From the NCBI RefSeq assembly GCF_003443735.1, contig NZ_CP031969.1, positions 2,170,001 through 2,234,000 of the forward strand: 64,000 nucleotides of DNA. The letters run 5' to 3'. The position numbers and the translations under genes are program-made. The DNA comes from Streptomyces sp. CC0208 (GTDB lineage Bacteria > Actinomycetota > Actinomycetes > Streptomycetales > Streptomycetaceae). Below are positions 38,201-46,357 of the stretch, in pieces; the first letter of the stretch is position 1; every line of letters begins with the position of its first letter. The notes beneath the pieces are model-generated. The model was not told where the DNA came from, did not search any database, and worked only from the letters and a program-made list of their open reading frames with translations.

Positions 38201-39105
38201 GGTTGCGGGTGCTGACCGACGTGCGGCGGCAGGTGCCGGCACACGACCCGGTGGGAGCGGCCGACCCGGCACCGGTGCTCGGCTGGGTCGACGTACCGTC
38301 CGGGGAGTCGGCGCGCGGCGGCGACGGGCAGTCCTGGCGGAACGCGGCGGAGGCGAGGGCCGTACGGCACGTGGTCGACGGGCTGCTGGCGGGACTTCCG
38401 CCGGACGCGACGGTGGGAGTGGTCACGCCGTTCCGCGCGCAGAAGGAGACGCTGGCCCCGATGTGGCGGGACGACGACCGCGTCCGGGTCGGCACCGTCC
38501 ACACCTTCCAGGGCGGACAGCGGGACGTGATGGTGCTCAGCCCGGTGGCCACGCACAACACACCGGACCGGACGACCCACTGGGTCGCGAGCCAGGTCAA
38601 CCTGTGGAACGTGGCGGTCACACGCGCCAAGTCGCAGCTGATCACGGTAGGAAGTCGCGCCTTCTGGCAGGACCAGAGCGGCCTGCCCGCCCTCCTCGCC
38701 GCGCGTTCGGCACCCCTGGGAGCGGGCGACGCGGGCACGACGGCCGAGGCAGGCGCCCCCGGCCCGGTGGCCGAGGCCCGCGAGGACCTCGCCGACCGCC
38801 TCCAGCAGTACCTGGCCGGACGGGGCATCACCGATCTGGAGCGGGCCGTTCTGGTGGGCGGCCACTCGGTGGACCTGCTGTTCACCGACGCCGGCGAGAA
38901 CACGGCGGTGCTGATCGACCCCGGCCCGAGGCCAGGCGAAGACCCCGCGCGACACCTTCGGCTGACCCACGCGCGAGGCGACCTGCTCACCGGCCTGCCC
39001 TCCGGAGGCCACGGGGCGAAACCCTGCCCCGTGAGCCGGACGGTGCGGGTACCCGCCTGGCGGATCCTCGCGGGCGACACCGCGCTGGCACCGCTGTTCG
39101 ACTGA
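35203..39105 (+). CDS. Caspase-like protease fused to Upf1-type SF1 helicase
   Basis: A 1300-residue fusion. Residues 1-250 are a C14 caspase-like peptidase: VGVSTYDS at the start, catalytic H84 in YFSGHGEY and C135 in LLDCCSSGS. Residues 250-560 are a mostly helical middle of unknown fold. Residues 565-1150 are an SF1 helicase: Walker A GPPGTGKS (581-588), DEASQCS (898-904), VHTFQGGQRD (1099-1108) and VAVTRAKSQ (1137-1145), as in Upf1/DNA2-type proteins. The last 110 residues contain HSVDLLF and AVLIDPG, resembling a degenerate PD-(D/E)xK nuclease core. All catalytic motifs of protease and helicase are intact. Helicase sensing of nucleic acid coupled to proteolysis is the likely logic. Confidence 0.85.
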   Translation: MTDNDRHALLVGVSTYDSETYADLPAVRADLHYMRAVLENTEIGMYNECALAAEPTRAQMLHAVETFLEARQPSETALLYFSGHGEYCEQDGQLYFLTRDTDPADLPGTAVPAEFLERMLQSCRAASKLVLLDCCSSGSVVQGWTAKGPSGDPDRPAPSTLLQPTGVYFITASDALQAASAMAPPGSGLGTSRFTGEIVEGLRNGRIKEGGWITPDDLFDYLTAQMTRDGVPEEQRPTKSTIRATRSLPFARSVARPVRLPALPHAVSGTVRHSPALLKARELADADERDGVDAQRLLRYYADCLTAQAAAGMRPDRDSGRNKKYFLLAQGEETIQSGRGPHIVAPGALPRPQEGRSGSDTEAGSRQEYWYGYPAITLPARDGGRGRRAAVELAPLLIQQMELAPDEEGRDVLRPSGVPSLHSGVVSELLDAGDAADLVARWQPAWQEGNDAQMLRAIRELLDELGLPELEPLDPSALSDRTVMQALRPGAHNAAVLLVPSGAEAMATQALVENLLQISTRTAQIPGTALDALLNGGARQDPTPAAVAANPVTPVAPGPCNESQERVISSAMTQPLTVATGPPGTGKSEVVTAVVTTCVAAGQSVLVASTNNEAVNVVAQRCDDIAPGLLMRTGNAEALEREAAKLELLLAEPAGATPRGSATVGGELRTTRGTADRLRAQAAHRVGEEGRLLELLHDREERAAALELPVPLLEGAWAADSDGVASLGRWAERARKTVGFRWWQLGAWRRGRALAALIAAEAELADGAGPAWPEWATGRPVPPALLESLAGLVSVERELRELVQGHGEWDEEGLRQARLATAEALSGLSAELSRALSAEALNRATSLMNQRLQALRRRSGYQRSQKNLMTHIKGWAVSTHSVRQLELAPKLFDLVVIDEASQCSVPAVLPLLFRARRALIIGDPMQLGHIPGVSPQQERQARVRAGLSAAQLEHHRLTYHVHSSYHAAEQHGDSALLLDEHYRCHPGIADVVNGHCYGGRLRVLTDVRRQVPAHDPVGAADPAPVLGWVDVPSGESARGGDGQSWRNAAEARAVRHVVDGLLAGLPPDATVGVVTPFRAQKETLAPMWRDDDRVRVGTVHTFQGGQRDVMVLSPVATHNTPDRTTHWVASQVNLWNVAVTRAKSQLITVGSRAFWQDQSGLPALLAARSAPLGAGDAGTTAEAGAPGPVAEAREDLADRLQQYLAGRGITDLERAVLVGGHSVDLLFTDAGENTAVLIDPGPRPGEDPARHLRLTHARGDLLTGLPSGGHGAKPCPVSRTVRVPAWRILAGDTALAPLFD

Positions 39106-39210
39106 GCGTCGGCCAAGGCCAGCCCCCTCACCGAACACCGGCGCCCTCGCCGAACGTCGAGCCCCTGCACGGGCAACTGTCGGTGCCCGGGCCAACTGTT
39201 CGCCGCACGC

Positions 39211-39671
39211 CCCGGCTTCACGCAGGCGCCGCAGGCGTTCGTCGTGGGTGCGGCGGGAGCCCATCGCGCCGACGTAGCCGACGAGCAGGGCGAGCGCCCG
39301 GCGCAGCAGGGGGATGTCGAACTTGGCGTCGTGGGTGAGGACGCAGACGGCGGTGCGCTCGTCGACATCGGTGCGTTCCAGGTAGCGGTGCGGCCAATCG
39401 ACCACCACCTCGTCCGCGTGCGGGAAGCGTGCGGCCGTGGCGAAGACGGGGCGGGCGTCGCAGACGGTGACCCGGTAGCCCAGGAAGCGGCCCACCTGGC
39501 TGAGCGCGGCGGCGAAGTCGACCGCACCGAAGATCGGCATGCGGGGGCGGGTGGCCGCCACGTGGACGAGGAGGGACAGCTGCTCGGGGCATTCTTCCCC
39601 CGCCCCGTCGAGGTCGGCGCGGGACGTGCCCCACGGCACCAGCGGTGCAGTGTGTCCGCGATGTTCAGCAT
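39211..39671 (-). pseudogene. paoD: Gutted XdhC/PaoD-family molybdoenzyme chaperone
   Basis: The frame from ATG 39671 reads a normal XdhC N-terminus (MLNIADTLHRWCRGARP) and then loses similarity. A second frame picks up the central XdhC core at about 39600 (RPRMPIFGAVDFAAALSQVG, CDARPVFATAARFP, GAMGSRRTHDERLRRLREAG). Most of the N-terminal XdhC domain, normally about 100 or more residues, is therefore missing with a frame change. Similarity stops again at about 39211, before the usual conserved C-terminal region, and the frame runs on into antisense of the caspase-helicase gene. It is the last gene of the pao operon and cannot make a functional chaperone. Confidence 0.8.
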
Positions 39672-39747
39672 GGGTCGCTCTCCGTGGTTGGCCATGCGGG
39701 GGATTGCCGGGCGGGTCGGTGGCCCTGCAACGAAGGAAAATCCAGGG

Positions 39748-41943
39748 CTAGAGCAACGCCTCGGCAGTGATGGGCAGTTCGCGGATGCGGCGGCCGGTGG
39801 CGTTGAACACCGCGTTCGCGATGGCCGGCGCCACGCCGACGAGGACAACCTCGCCGAGGCCCTTGACGCCGAGCGGATCGGCCTCGTGGTCCTCGCCGTT
39901 CAGATAGATCGCCTCGACGTCGGGGACGTCGGCGTTCACCGGGACGAGGTAGTCGGCGAGGTTCGCGTTGACGATCCGCCCGTCGCGGTGGTCGGTGACC
40001 GTGTGTTCGAGCAGGGCCTGGCCGATGCCGCCCACCATGCCGCCGATGGCCTGGCTGTCGGCGAGCTTGGGGCTGATGACGCGGCCCGCGTCGTACACCC
40101 CGAGCATCCGCCGCACCCGCACCAGCCCCAGCGTGGCGTCGACGGCGACCTCGGCGAAGGTGGCGTTGTAGGCGGAAATCGAGTGCCGCCCGGGACGGGA
40201 CGGGCCGCCGTAGGAGCCACGTACTTCCAGGTGGGAGCGGTTGTTGCGGGCCAGCAGGCTCTTGTACGTCTCCCCCCGCGCCGGGTTGCCCGGTACGTGC
40301 AGTCGGCCGTTGCGGACCACCACGTCGTCGGCGGCCACCCCGTACAACGGTGACCCGCGGTCCTCGACGGCCAGCTTGACCGCCTGCCTGCGGACCTTGT
40401 CGCAGCCGTCCAGGACGGCGGAGCCGACGCTGGCCATGGTCTGGGAGCCGCCATGGGGCGGAGTCGGCGGATAGAGCGAATCTCCCAGCCGGAAGGTCAC
40501 CGAGCGCACGGTCAACCCGAGCGCGTCGGCGGCCACCTGAGTCTGCGAGGTGTAGGTGCCCGGCCCCATGTCACTGGCGGCGGTCTCCACCAGAGCGGTG
40601 CCGTCGGCGTCCAGGCGGACCCGCGCCTCGGCAGCGTTGCTGCCCGAGTGGTAGACGCCCGCGGCCATGCCCATGCCGATCAGCCAGTCACCCTCACGCC
40701 GGCCACGCGGCCGGGGCGAGCGGCGGTGCCAGCCGAACTCACGCGCTCCCACGGTGTAGCACTCACGCAGCCGGCGGGTGGAGAACGGCAGGTCGTTCGA
40801 CGGGTCCTCGTCCGGTTCGTTGCGCAGGCGCAGCTCGATCGGGTCGATGCCGAGCTCGTGCGCGAGCTCGTCCATGGCCGACTCGATCACGAAGGACCCC
40901 GTGGCGAAGCCGGGCCCGCGCATCCAGATCGGGGTGTTCACGTCCAGGGGCACCTGCCGGTACGCCTGGCTCACGTTCGGCATGCTGTAGAGCATCTGTC
41001 CCGGCGCCCCGGTGGCTTCGACAAAGGTCTCGTACGAGGAGGTCTCGGCGTCCATGTCGTGGATCGCGGCGTTCAACCGCCCGCGCCGGTCGCTGCCGAG
41101 GCGCAGCCGGTACGCGTAGGAGGGCCGGAAGCCGGTACCGAAGTACATCTGCCGGCGGCTGAGCACCAGCATGGCCGGACGGCCCGTCTCCCGTGCGGCC
41201 AGGGCTGCCACGACCGTGTGCGGCCAGCAGCGCAGCCCACTGCCGAAGCCTCCGCCGACGAACGGGTTGATGACGCGCACCGACTCCGCGGGCAGACCGA
41301 ACACGGCGGAGAGTTCGTCACGCGTGCCCATCACCCACTGGGTCTTGTCCCAGACGGTCAGCTTGTTGCCGTCCCAGCGGGCGACGGTGGCGTGCGGCTC
41401 CATCGGATTGTGGTGGTTGCGGGCCAGTTGGTAGGTCAGGTCCAGCCGTACGGCGGCTGAGCGCAGCCCGGCTTCCGCGTCGCCGCGGGCATAGTTCGCC
41501 GGCTCGCCCGGCTCAGCCTCGGTGAGGTCGGTCGACGGCTGTTCGCCGTCGTAGCGGACCTCGACCAGGCTCGCGCCGTGTTGCGCGGCCTCCAGGGTGG
41601 TGGCCACGACGACGGCGACCGGCTGTCCGTGGAAGAGCACCCGGTCGTCCTGGAAGACCCGAAGCCGATGCCCGGGCGGGTTGTTGGAGCCTGCGTTGTC
41701 GCGGTACGGCAGCTTCGGCGCGTTGCGATGGCTGATCACCCGCAGCACACCCGCGGCCTTCTCGGCGGCAGCGGTGTCGAGGGAGGTGATACGGCCGCGC
41801 CCGATGCTCGCATCCACGAGGACGGCGTGAACCGCCCCCTCGATGTCGTGCTCGGCGGCGTACACCGCCTTGCCCGTGACCTTGAGCCGGCCGTCCACCC
41901 GGGACAGCGGCGCACCCACGGCTGCCTGCGGCTGAGGGCTCAT
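39748..41943 (-). CDS. paoC: Aldehyde oxidoreductase, molybdenum-binding subunit (PaoC/YagR type)
   Basis: A 731-residue large subunit of the xanthine oxidase family. Mo-cofactor segments include NPFVGGGFGSGLRCWPH, WMRGPGFATGSFVIESAMDE and the catalytic glutamate in GVKGLGEVVLVG. It begins RVDGRLKVTGKAVYAAEHDI, typical of the family. Aldehydes or N-heterocycles are hydroxylated at the Mo centre. The ATG overlaps the paoB stop by four bases. The PaoC rather than xanthine dehydrogenase call rests mainly on the accompanying FAD subunit. Confidence 0.9.
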   Translation of the reverse strand: MSPQPQAAVGAPLSRVDGRLKVTGKAVYAAEHDIEGAVHAVLVDASIGRGRITSLDTAAAEKAAGVLRVISHRNAPKLPYRDNAGSNNPPGHRLRVFQDDRVLFHGQPVAVVVATTLEAAQHGASLVEVRYDGEQPSTDLTEAEPGEPANYARGDAEAGLRSAAVRLDLTYQLARNHHNPMEPHATVARWDGNKLTVWDKTQWVMGTRDELSAVFGLPAESVRVINPFVGGGFGSGLRCWPHTVVAALAARETGRPAMLVLSRRQMYFGTGFRPSYAYRLRLGSDRRGRLNAAIHDMDAETSSYETFVEATGAPGQMLYSMPNVSQAYRQVPLDVNTPIWMRGPGFATGSFVIESAMDELAHELGIDPIELRLRNEPDEDPSNDLPFSTRRLRECYTVGAREFGWHRRSPRPRGRREGDWLIGMGMAAGVYHSGSNAAEARVRLDADGTALVETAASDMGPGTYTSQTQVAADALGLTVRSVTFRLGDSLYPPTPPHGGSQTMASVGSAVLDGCDKVRRQAVKLAVEDRGSPLYGVAADDVVVRNGRLHVPGNPARGETYKSLLARNNRSHLEVRGSYGGPSRPGRHSISAYNATFAEVAVDATLGLVRVRRMLGVYDAGRVISPKLADSQAIGGMVGGIGQALLEHTVTDHRDGRIVNANLADYLVPVNADVPDVEAIYLNGEDHEADPLGVKGLGEVVLVGVAPAIANAVFNATGRRIRELPITAEALL

Positions 41944-42920
41944 TTCATACCTCCTACGACGCGCAGCTGACGTTCGACGGTCCGCCTGAGCAGCGCGACC
42001 TTGAAGCGGTTGTGCGCGAGCGGGCGCGCCCCCTCCGCCGCCTTCTCCGCGGCCGTCGTCCACAGAGCGTCCGAGGGGCGTCGGCCGACGAGGTGCCGCT
42101 CGACCTCGGGCAGCTTCCAGGGCACCGTGCCCACTCCCCCGGCGGCGACCTTCGCCTCGTGGATCACCCCGCCCTTGATGTGCAGCGCGACGGCCGCCGA
42201 GGTGAGCGCGAACTCGTACGACTGCCGGTCACGCACCTTCAGATAGCCCGACCTCAGCGGACGCGGAAGCGCCGAAATCTCCACTGCCGTAATCAACTCG
42301 CCCCGTCTGACGGCCTGTTCACGCTGAGGGGTGTCACCCGGCTTGAGCAGGAAGTCGGCGAAGGGCACCCGGCGTTCCCCGCCGGGACCCAGTAGGTGCA
42401 CGCTCGCCTCCAGGGCGGCGAATGCCACGGCGACGTCGGAAGCGTGGGTGGCCACGCAGGAGTCGGAGGTACCCAGGATCGCGTGCGCGCGGTTGTAGCC
42501 GTCCCGGGCCGCACAACCGGATCCCGGATCCCGCTTGTTGCAGTCGGCGGTCACGTCACGGAAGTACGTGCACCGGGTGCGTTGCATGATGTTGCCGCCG
42601 ATGCTGGCCATGTTGCGCAGCTGGGCCGACGCGCTCAGCTCCAGCGCCTCGGAGACGACGGGGTACAGGGTGCGCACTTCGGGATGCGCTGCGGCCTCGG
42701 ACATGGTCACCAGGGCGCCGATGCGCAGCCCGCCCCGCTCGGTGGCGGTGATCTCGCGCAGCGGCAGACGGGAGATGTCGACGAGGGCGGCGGGGTGCTC
42801 GACGGTCTCGCGCATCAGGTCGACGAGCGTGGTGCCGCCGGCGATGTAGCGCCCGCCGCGACGGCCGGCGTCGATGGCCTCACGGGTGTCGGAGACGCGG
42901 GTGTAGGTGAAGGGATGCAT
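41940..42920 (-). CDS. paoB: Aldehyde oxidoreductase, FAD/[4Fe-4S] subunit (PaoB/YagS type)
   Basis: A 326-residue FAD-binding subunit (IAGGTTLVDLMRE; ASIGGNIMQRTRC). An insert holds Cys117, Cys127, Cys136 and Cys155 (RCTYFRD, ADCNKRDPGSGC, SDSC). This is the extra [4Fe-4S] cluster site that marks PaoB and separates it from ordinary xanthine dehydrogenase FAD subunits. It passes electrons between the [2Fe-2S] clusters of PaoA and FAD. It sits between paoA (12-nt gap) and paoC (overlap). Confidence 0.9.
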   Translation of the reverse strand: MHPFTYTRVSDTREAIDAGRRGGRYIAGGTTLVDLMRETVEHPAALVDISRLPLREITATERGGLRIGALVTMSEAAAHPEVRTLYPVVSEALELSASAQLRNMASIGGNIMQRTRCTYFRDVTADCNKRDPGSGCAARDGYNRAHAILGTSDSCVATHASDVAVAFAALEASVHLLGPGGERRVPFADFLLKPGDTPQREQAVRRGELITAVEISALPRPLRSGYLKVRDRQSYEFALTSAAVALHIKGGVIHEAKVAAGGVGTVPWKLPEVERHLVGRRPSDALWTTAAEKAAEGARPLAHNRFKVALLRRTVERQLRVVGGMK

Positions 42921-42932
42921 GAGGGCCCGGCC

Positions 42933-43583
42933 TTACTTCCGGCCCGCGGTCTGTTCGACCGCGCGCACGATCTTGACGTAGCAGCCGCAGCGGCAGATGT
43001 TGCCGCTCATCCACTCCCGGATCTCCTCCGGCGAACCGGTATGCCCCTCCTGGATGCAGCCGACCCCGGAGAGGATCTGGCCGGGAGTGCAGTAGCCGCA
43101 CTGAAAGGCGTCCTGCTCGATGAACGCCTGCTGCAACGGGTGGAGTTGATCGCCCTCGGCCAGGCCCTCGATCGTGGTGACCTCGGTGCCTTCCAGCCGG
43201 ACGGCGAGCGTCAGACAGGCGTTGACCCGCCGGCCGTCGACCAGCACGGTGCACGCTCCGCAGGCCCCGGCGTTGCAGCCCTTCTTCGAGCCGGTGAGGC
43301 CGAGGTGCTCGCGGAGCAGGTCCAGGAGTGAGGTGCGGTTGTCGACCGTCACGGTCCGACGGGTGCCGTTGACCGTCAGGGAGACCCGGCTGGAGGGCGG
43401 CCGCTCGGCGGCCGTCGCCCCCTCCGGGTCGAGAAGCGAGGTCCCTGCGATCACGCCGCCCGCGACGACGGCACCACCGGCCGCGGTGCTGGTGGCGATG
43501 AACGTGCGCCGAGTGGGCGCCGGGGAGGACTCGCCGGCCCCGGTGGGGGGTGGAACGGCAGACTCGGGGAGTTCAGTGGACAT
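42933..43583 (-). CDS. paoA: Aldehyde oxidoreductase, [2Fe-2S] subunit with Tat signal (PaoA/YagT type)
   Basis: A 216-residue iron-sulfur subunit. A twin-arginine signal begins at TRRTFIATS (Arg25-Arg26), followed by a hydrophobic stretch, so the folded complex should be exported through Tat as in E. coli PaoABC. Cluster ligands are C103, C108, C111 and C123, and C162, C165, C197 and C199. ATG 43583 is used; a longer GTG start at 43652 is possible but would put the Arg pair far from the N-terminus. A GGGAG-N6-CTCCC site lies about 150 nt upstream. Confidence 0.9.
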   Translation of the reverse strand: MSTELPESAVPPPTGAGESSPAPTRRTFIATSTAAGGAVVAGGVIAGTSLLDPEGATAAERPPSSRVSLTVNGTRRTVTVDNRTSLLDLLREHLGLTGSKKGCNAGACGACTVLVDGRRVNACLTLAVRLEGTEVTTIEGLAEGDQLHPLQQAFIEQDAFQCGYCTPGQILSGVGCIQEGHTGSPEEIREWMSGNICRCGCYVKIVRAVEQTAGRK

Positions 43584-43904
43584 ACGTACGCCTTCGTTCG
43601 CGGACGGATCGGCCGTACTCAACAGCGGGACGGGAGAGCGGATCGTCGTCACCGCAGGGACAGGGGCAACCGCGCGCTGTGGCAGCGGTGACTGGTCACC
43701 TGGGGAGTCTCACACCACCGGCAACTCTCGTGGCAGGGAGACTTTTCTCCCCCCTTTACGCTCCGTCAGAAGCGACTGGCCGACGTCGTCAGGGGCACTT
43801 GCGCGCGCGGCGGGGCAGGACAGAGCCGGTCTCTGACCGCGGCCCTGGTGCGGGCTCCCCTGACGTCGTGCGTGAGCCCGGGTTGCGTGGTCGACCGGAC
43901 GAGG
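43584..43904. other. Intergenic region upstream of paoABC
   Basis: A 321-nt spacer between paoA and the cupin stop. The only structure seen is the operator-like motif at 43736-43759, copy 1 of a set of three. Confidence 0.55.
43736..43759 (-). promoter_or_regulatory. GGGAG-N6-CTCCC operator motif, copy 1 (paoABC)
   Basis: Dyad GGGAG-ACTTTT-CTCCC (43736-43751) followed by CCCTTTAC. Copies 2 and 3 at 46358 and 47939 share both the dyad and the CCCTTY extension in the same orientation relative to the leftward genes. It lies about 150 nt upstream of paoA. Confidence 0.6.
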
Positions 43905-44318
43905 CTACTGGTTGCGGGTGCGGGTGCCGTTGTACTGGTGGTCGGTCACCGGCTCGGCCCAGTCGGTCTCGGGAGTGCTGTCGCCGGTGCCCTCCCACAG
44001 GGCGATGTGCTCCATGAACCGGTCGGGGAGGGCGCCGTGCCAGTGTTCCTCGTTCGGCGGGCAGGCGACGGTCTCGCCGGGGTGGGCCTCGAAGACGGTG
44101 CCGTCCCGGGTACCGATCAGGGCGATGCCGGAAACGACGTGCAGGGTCTGGCCCAGGGCGTGGGAGTGCCAGTTGGTGCGGGCGCCCGGTGAGAAGCGGA
44201 CCAGGTTGGCGCGCATCCTGGACGGGGCATGGCCGGCCACGATGACGTCCCACCAGACGTCGCCGGTGAACCAGTCCGCCGGGGCCTTGCTGCTGGGCTG
44301 TTCCTTGATGAATTCCAC
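43905..44318 (-). CDS. Cupin-domain protein
   Basis: A 137-residue single-domain cupin. Metal-binding motif 1 is TNWHSHALGQTLHVVSG and motif 2 is PGETVACPPNEEHWHGA. The histidines and glutamate expected for a bound metal are present. Small cupins of this type accompany SDR and aldehyde-metabolising genes and may be isomerases or lyases. The specific reaction is unknown. The GTG start at 44318 has GGAG 8 nt upstream. Confidence 0.85.
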   Translation of the reverse strand: MEFIKEQPSSKAPADWFTGDVWWDVIVAGHAPSRMRANLVRFSPGARTNWHSHALGQTLHVVSGIALIGTRDGTVFEAHPGETVACPPNEEHWHGALPDRFMEHIALWEGTGDSTPETDWAEPVTDHQYNGTRTRNQ

Positions 44319-44376
44319 GGTGTCTCTCCGGTGTTGTCGATGCGTGGGTTGTCCCTGGCGGGCGACGCAGCCGCCG

Positions 44377-44909
44377 TCAGACGGTCTGGCCGCCGTCGAC
44401 GACCAGGGCGTGGCCGGTGGCGAATGAGGCGGCGTCCGAGCAGAGCCACAGCACGGCGGCTGCGATCTCCTCGGGCGTGCCGAGGCGTCCGATCGGCTCG
44501 TCCGCGAGCAGGGCGTCCCGAAGCCCTTGACGCCCGCGCCGGACGAGGCGTTGACGATCGCGCCGCCCCCCTGCCGGAGCATGAGGGGGATCTCGTGCTT
44601 CACGCACAGGAACATTCCGGTCAGGCTGACGCCGAGGACCCAATCCCACTCGTCCTTCGCGATGTCCGCGGCCGGTTTGACCGGCTGCTCGACGCCGGCG
44701 TTGTTGAAGGCCGCGTCCAGTCGCCCGAACGCCTGGACGGCGTCGCCCAGGGCCGAATTGACGTCGTCTTCACTGGTGACGTCGCAGGTGAGGGCCAGTG
44801 CCTGCCCGCCCGCGCGAGCGAAGGCTACGGCGGTGGCGCGGCCGATGCCCGAGCCGGCTCCGGTCACGAAGGCCGCCTTGCCGGTGAAGGCCGCGTCGGT
44901 CACGGTCAT
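44377..44909 (-). pseudogene. Short-chain dehydrogenase with two internal deletions
   Basis: The frame from ATG 44909 starts like a classical SDR (GKAAFVTGAGSGIGRATAVA) but jumps from AFARAG straight to GQALALTCDV, missing about 25 residues of the second beta strand and helix. It then reads [25 protein letters not shown]. At about 44520 the frame changes to [20 protein letters not shown]...VDGGQTV, omitting some 60 residues including the catalytic Tyr-xxx-Lys. Two separate deletions, one frame-breaking, make it non-functional. Confidence 0.8.
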
Positions 44910-44979
44910 GGGGCGGAGTCCTCTCGCTTGCTGGTACGTCGTCGGGTTCGTGTCGGCAGGGCACGGCTCGGGGCTTGAG

Positions 44980-46236
44980 TCAGTGCTGCGGCGGCACCTG
45001 CGCGGGTTCGTCGCGTCGAGCGTGGGTGTGGGCACCGCTCTGGGCCACGATCCGCCCCTTGTGGGACGTGCCGGAGACGGCGAGGCCGATCAGGGGCAGC
45101 AGGGTGAGGGCGGCGATGACGGTGCCGACCAGGGGCGGGCCGGTCAGGCCGAGGGAGGAGTCCAGGGCCGTACCCGCGAGCGCCGAGCCGGCGGCGATCC
45201 CCGTGTTGAAGGCGGAGGTGGTCAGCGCCGAGGTCAGGGTGGGGGCGTCGCCCGCGAAGCGCATGGCGAGGGCGGTGACGACCGGGTTGACCGTGAAGCC
45301 GGTCAGGCCCATGAGGAAGACGAGGACGGTGGCCGTCACCGGGTTGCCGGACAGCGGGATCATCAGGAGCAGGACCAGGGCGGTGGCGGCCGCGGCCGTC
45401 AGAGTGGTGGCCATCGGCCGGCGGTCGCCCAGGCGGCCTCCGGTGGTGGTGCCGCCCAGGGCTCCGACGCCGAAGGCGATGAGGACGAGCGGTACCGCGC
45501 CTGCCGGGATACCGGCGCGGTCGGTCAGCAACGGGGTGACGTACGTGTACGTCGCCAGCACACCGCCCATGATCAGCATCGCGGCGCCGAGCGCCAGCCA
45601 CAGCCGGCCCTGCCTCAGCGCCCGGACCTCGGCCCGGAGGGACACCTCGACGCGCTGTCCCTGGGCCGGGATGAAGCGGCCGATGAACACGGCGGCAAGC
45701 CCTGAGAGGACGGCCAGGGCCCAGAAGGGGCCGCGCCAGCCGGTGAACTGGCCGGCGAAGGAGCCGATCGGCACGCCGACGACGTTGGCCAGGGTCAGGC
45801 CGCCGATCATGGCGCCCGTGGCGCGAGTCGCGTTGCGCGGCCCGGCAGCGGTGGTGGCGACGACGAACCCGACGGACCAGAACGCTCCGGTGGCCAGGGC
45901 TGTGACGACGCGGGCCGAGAGCACGACGGTGAAGGACGTGCTCAGGGCGGCCACCAGGTGTCCGAGGCAGAACACGGACAGGGCCAGGACGAGCGTCCGA
46001 CGCTGAGGAAGGCGCAGCGTCGCCATGGCCATGGCCGGCGCTCCGATGATCATGCCGATGGCGAAGGAGGTGATCAGCAGCCCTGCGTGGGAGACGTCGA
46101 CTCCGAGGTCGGCGGCCAACTCCGGCAGCAGACCGGCGACCACGAACTCGGTGGTCCCCATCAGGAACGTGCCGGCGGCGAGCACCCAGACGACGAAGGG
46201 AAGCTTGGCGGGGGTAGTCCCGGACGCGGAAGGCAT
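44980..46236 (-). CDS. MFS drug-efflux transporter (Cmx/CmrA-like, DHA1)
   Basis: A 418-residue major facilitator with 12 predicted membrane helices. MGTTEFVVAGLLPELAADLG at the first helix and the loop GDRRPMATT in the second half are typical of the chloramphenicol/arabinose efflux group. GGAGAG lies upstream of ATG 46236. A dyad motif (copy 2) lies about 120 nt upstream. It probably exports a small toxic compound handled by the surrounding redox genes; substrate unknown. Confidence 0.85.
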   Translation of the reverse strand: MPSASGTTPAKLPFVVWVLAAGTFLMGTTEFVVAGLLPELAADLGVDVSHAGLLITSFAIGMIIGAPAMAMATLRLPQRRTLVLALSVFCLGHLVAALSTSFTVVLSARVVTALATGAFWSVGFVVATTAAGPRNATRATGAMIGGLTLANVVGVPIGSFAGQFTGWRGPFWALAVLSGLAAVFIGRFIPAQGQRVEVSLRAEVRALRQGRLWLALGAAMLIMGGVLATYTYVTPLLTDRAGIPAGAVPLVLIAFGVGALGGTTTGGRLGDRRPMATTLTAAAATALVLLLMIPLSGNPVTATVLVFLMGLTGFTVNPVVTALAMRFAGDAPTLTSALTTSAFNTGIAAGSALAGTALDSSLGLTGPPLVGTVIAALTLLPLIGLAVSGTSHKGRIVAQSGAHTHARRDEPAQVPPQH

Positions 46237-46357
46237 ACCTGTGGTCTCTCCTTGTGCGGAAAACGGCGGATCATGGGCGGCGGCTCGGGCGTCACGGCAG
46301 ACTGCGGACGGCGCGGCCACGTCCTCGACGGTTCCATGGACCGAACCGGGCGAAAAG

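Noticed and set aside
34807..39671. The cassette as an integrated phage or plasmid
   Set aside because: No integrase, attachment-site repeat or tRNA gene was found at either border.
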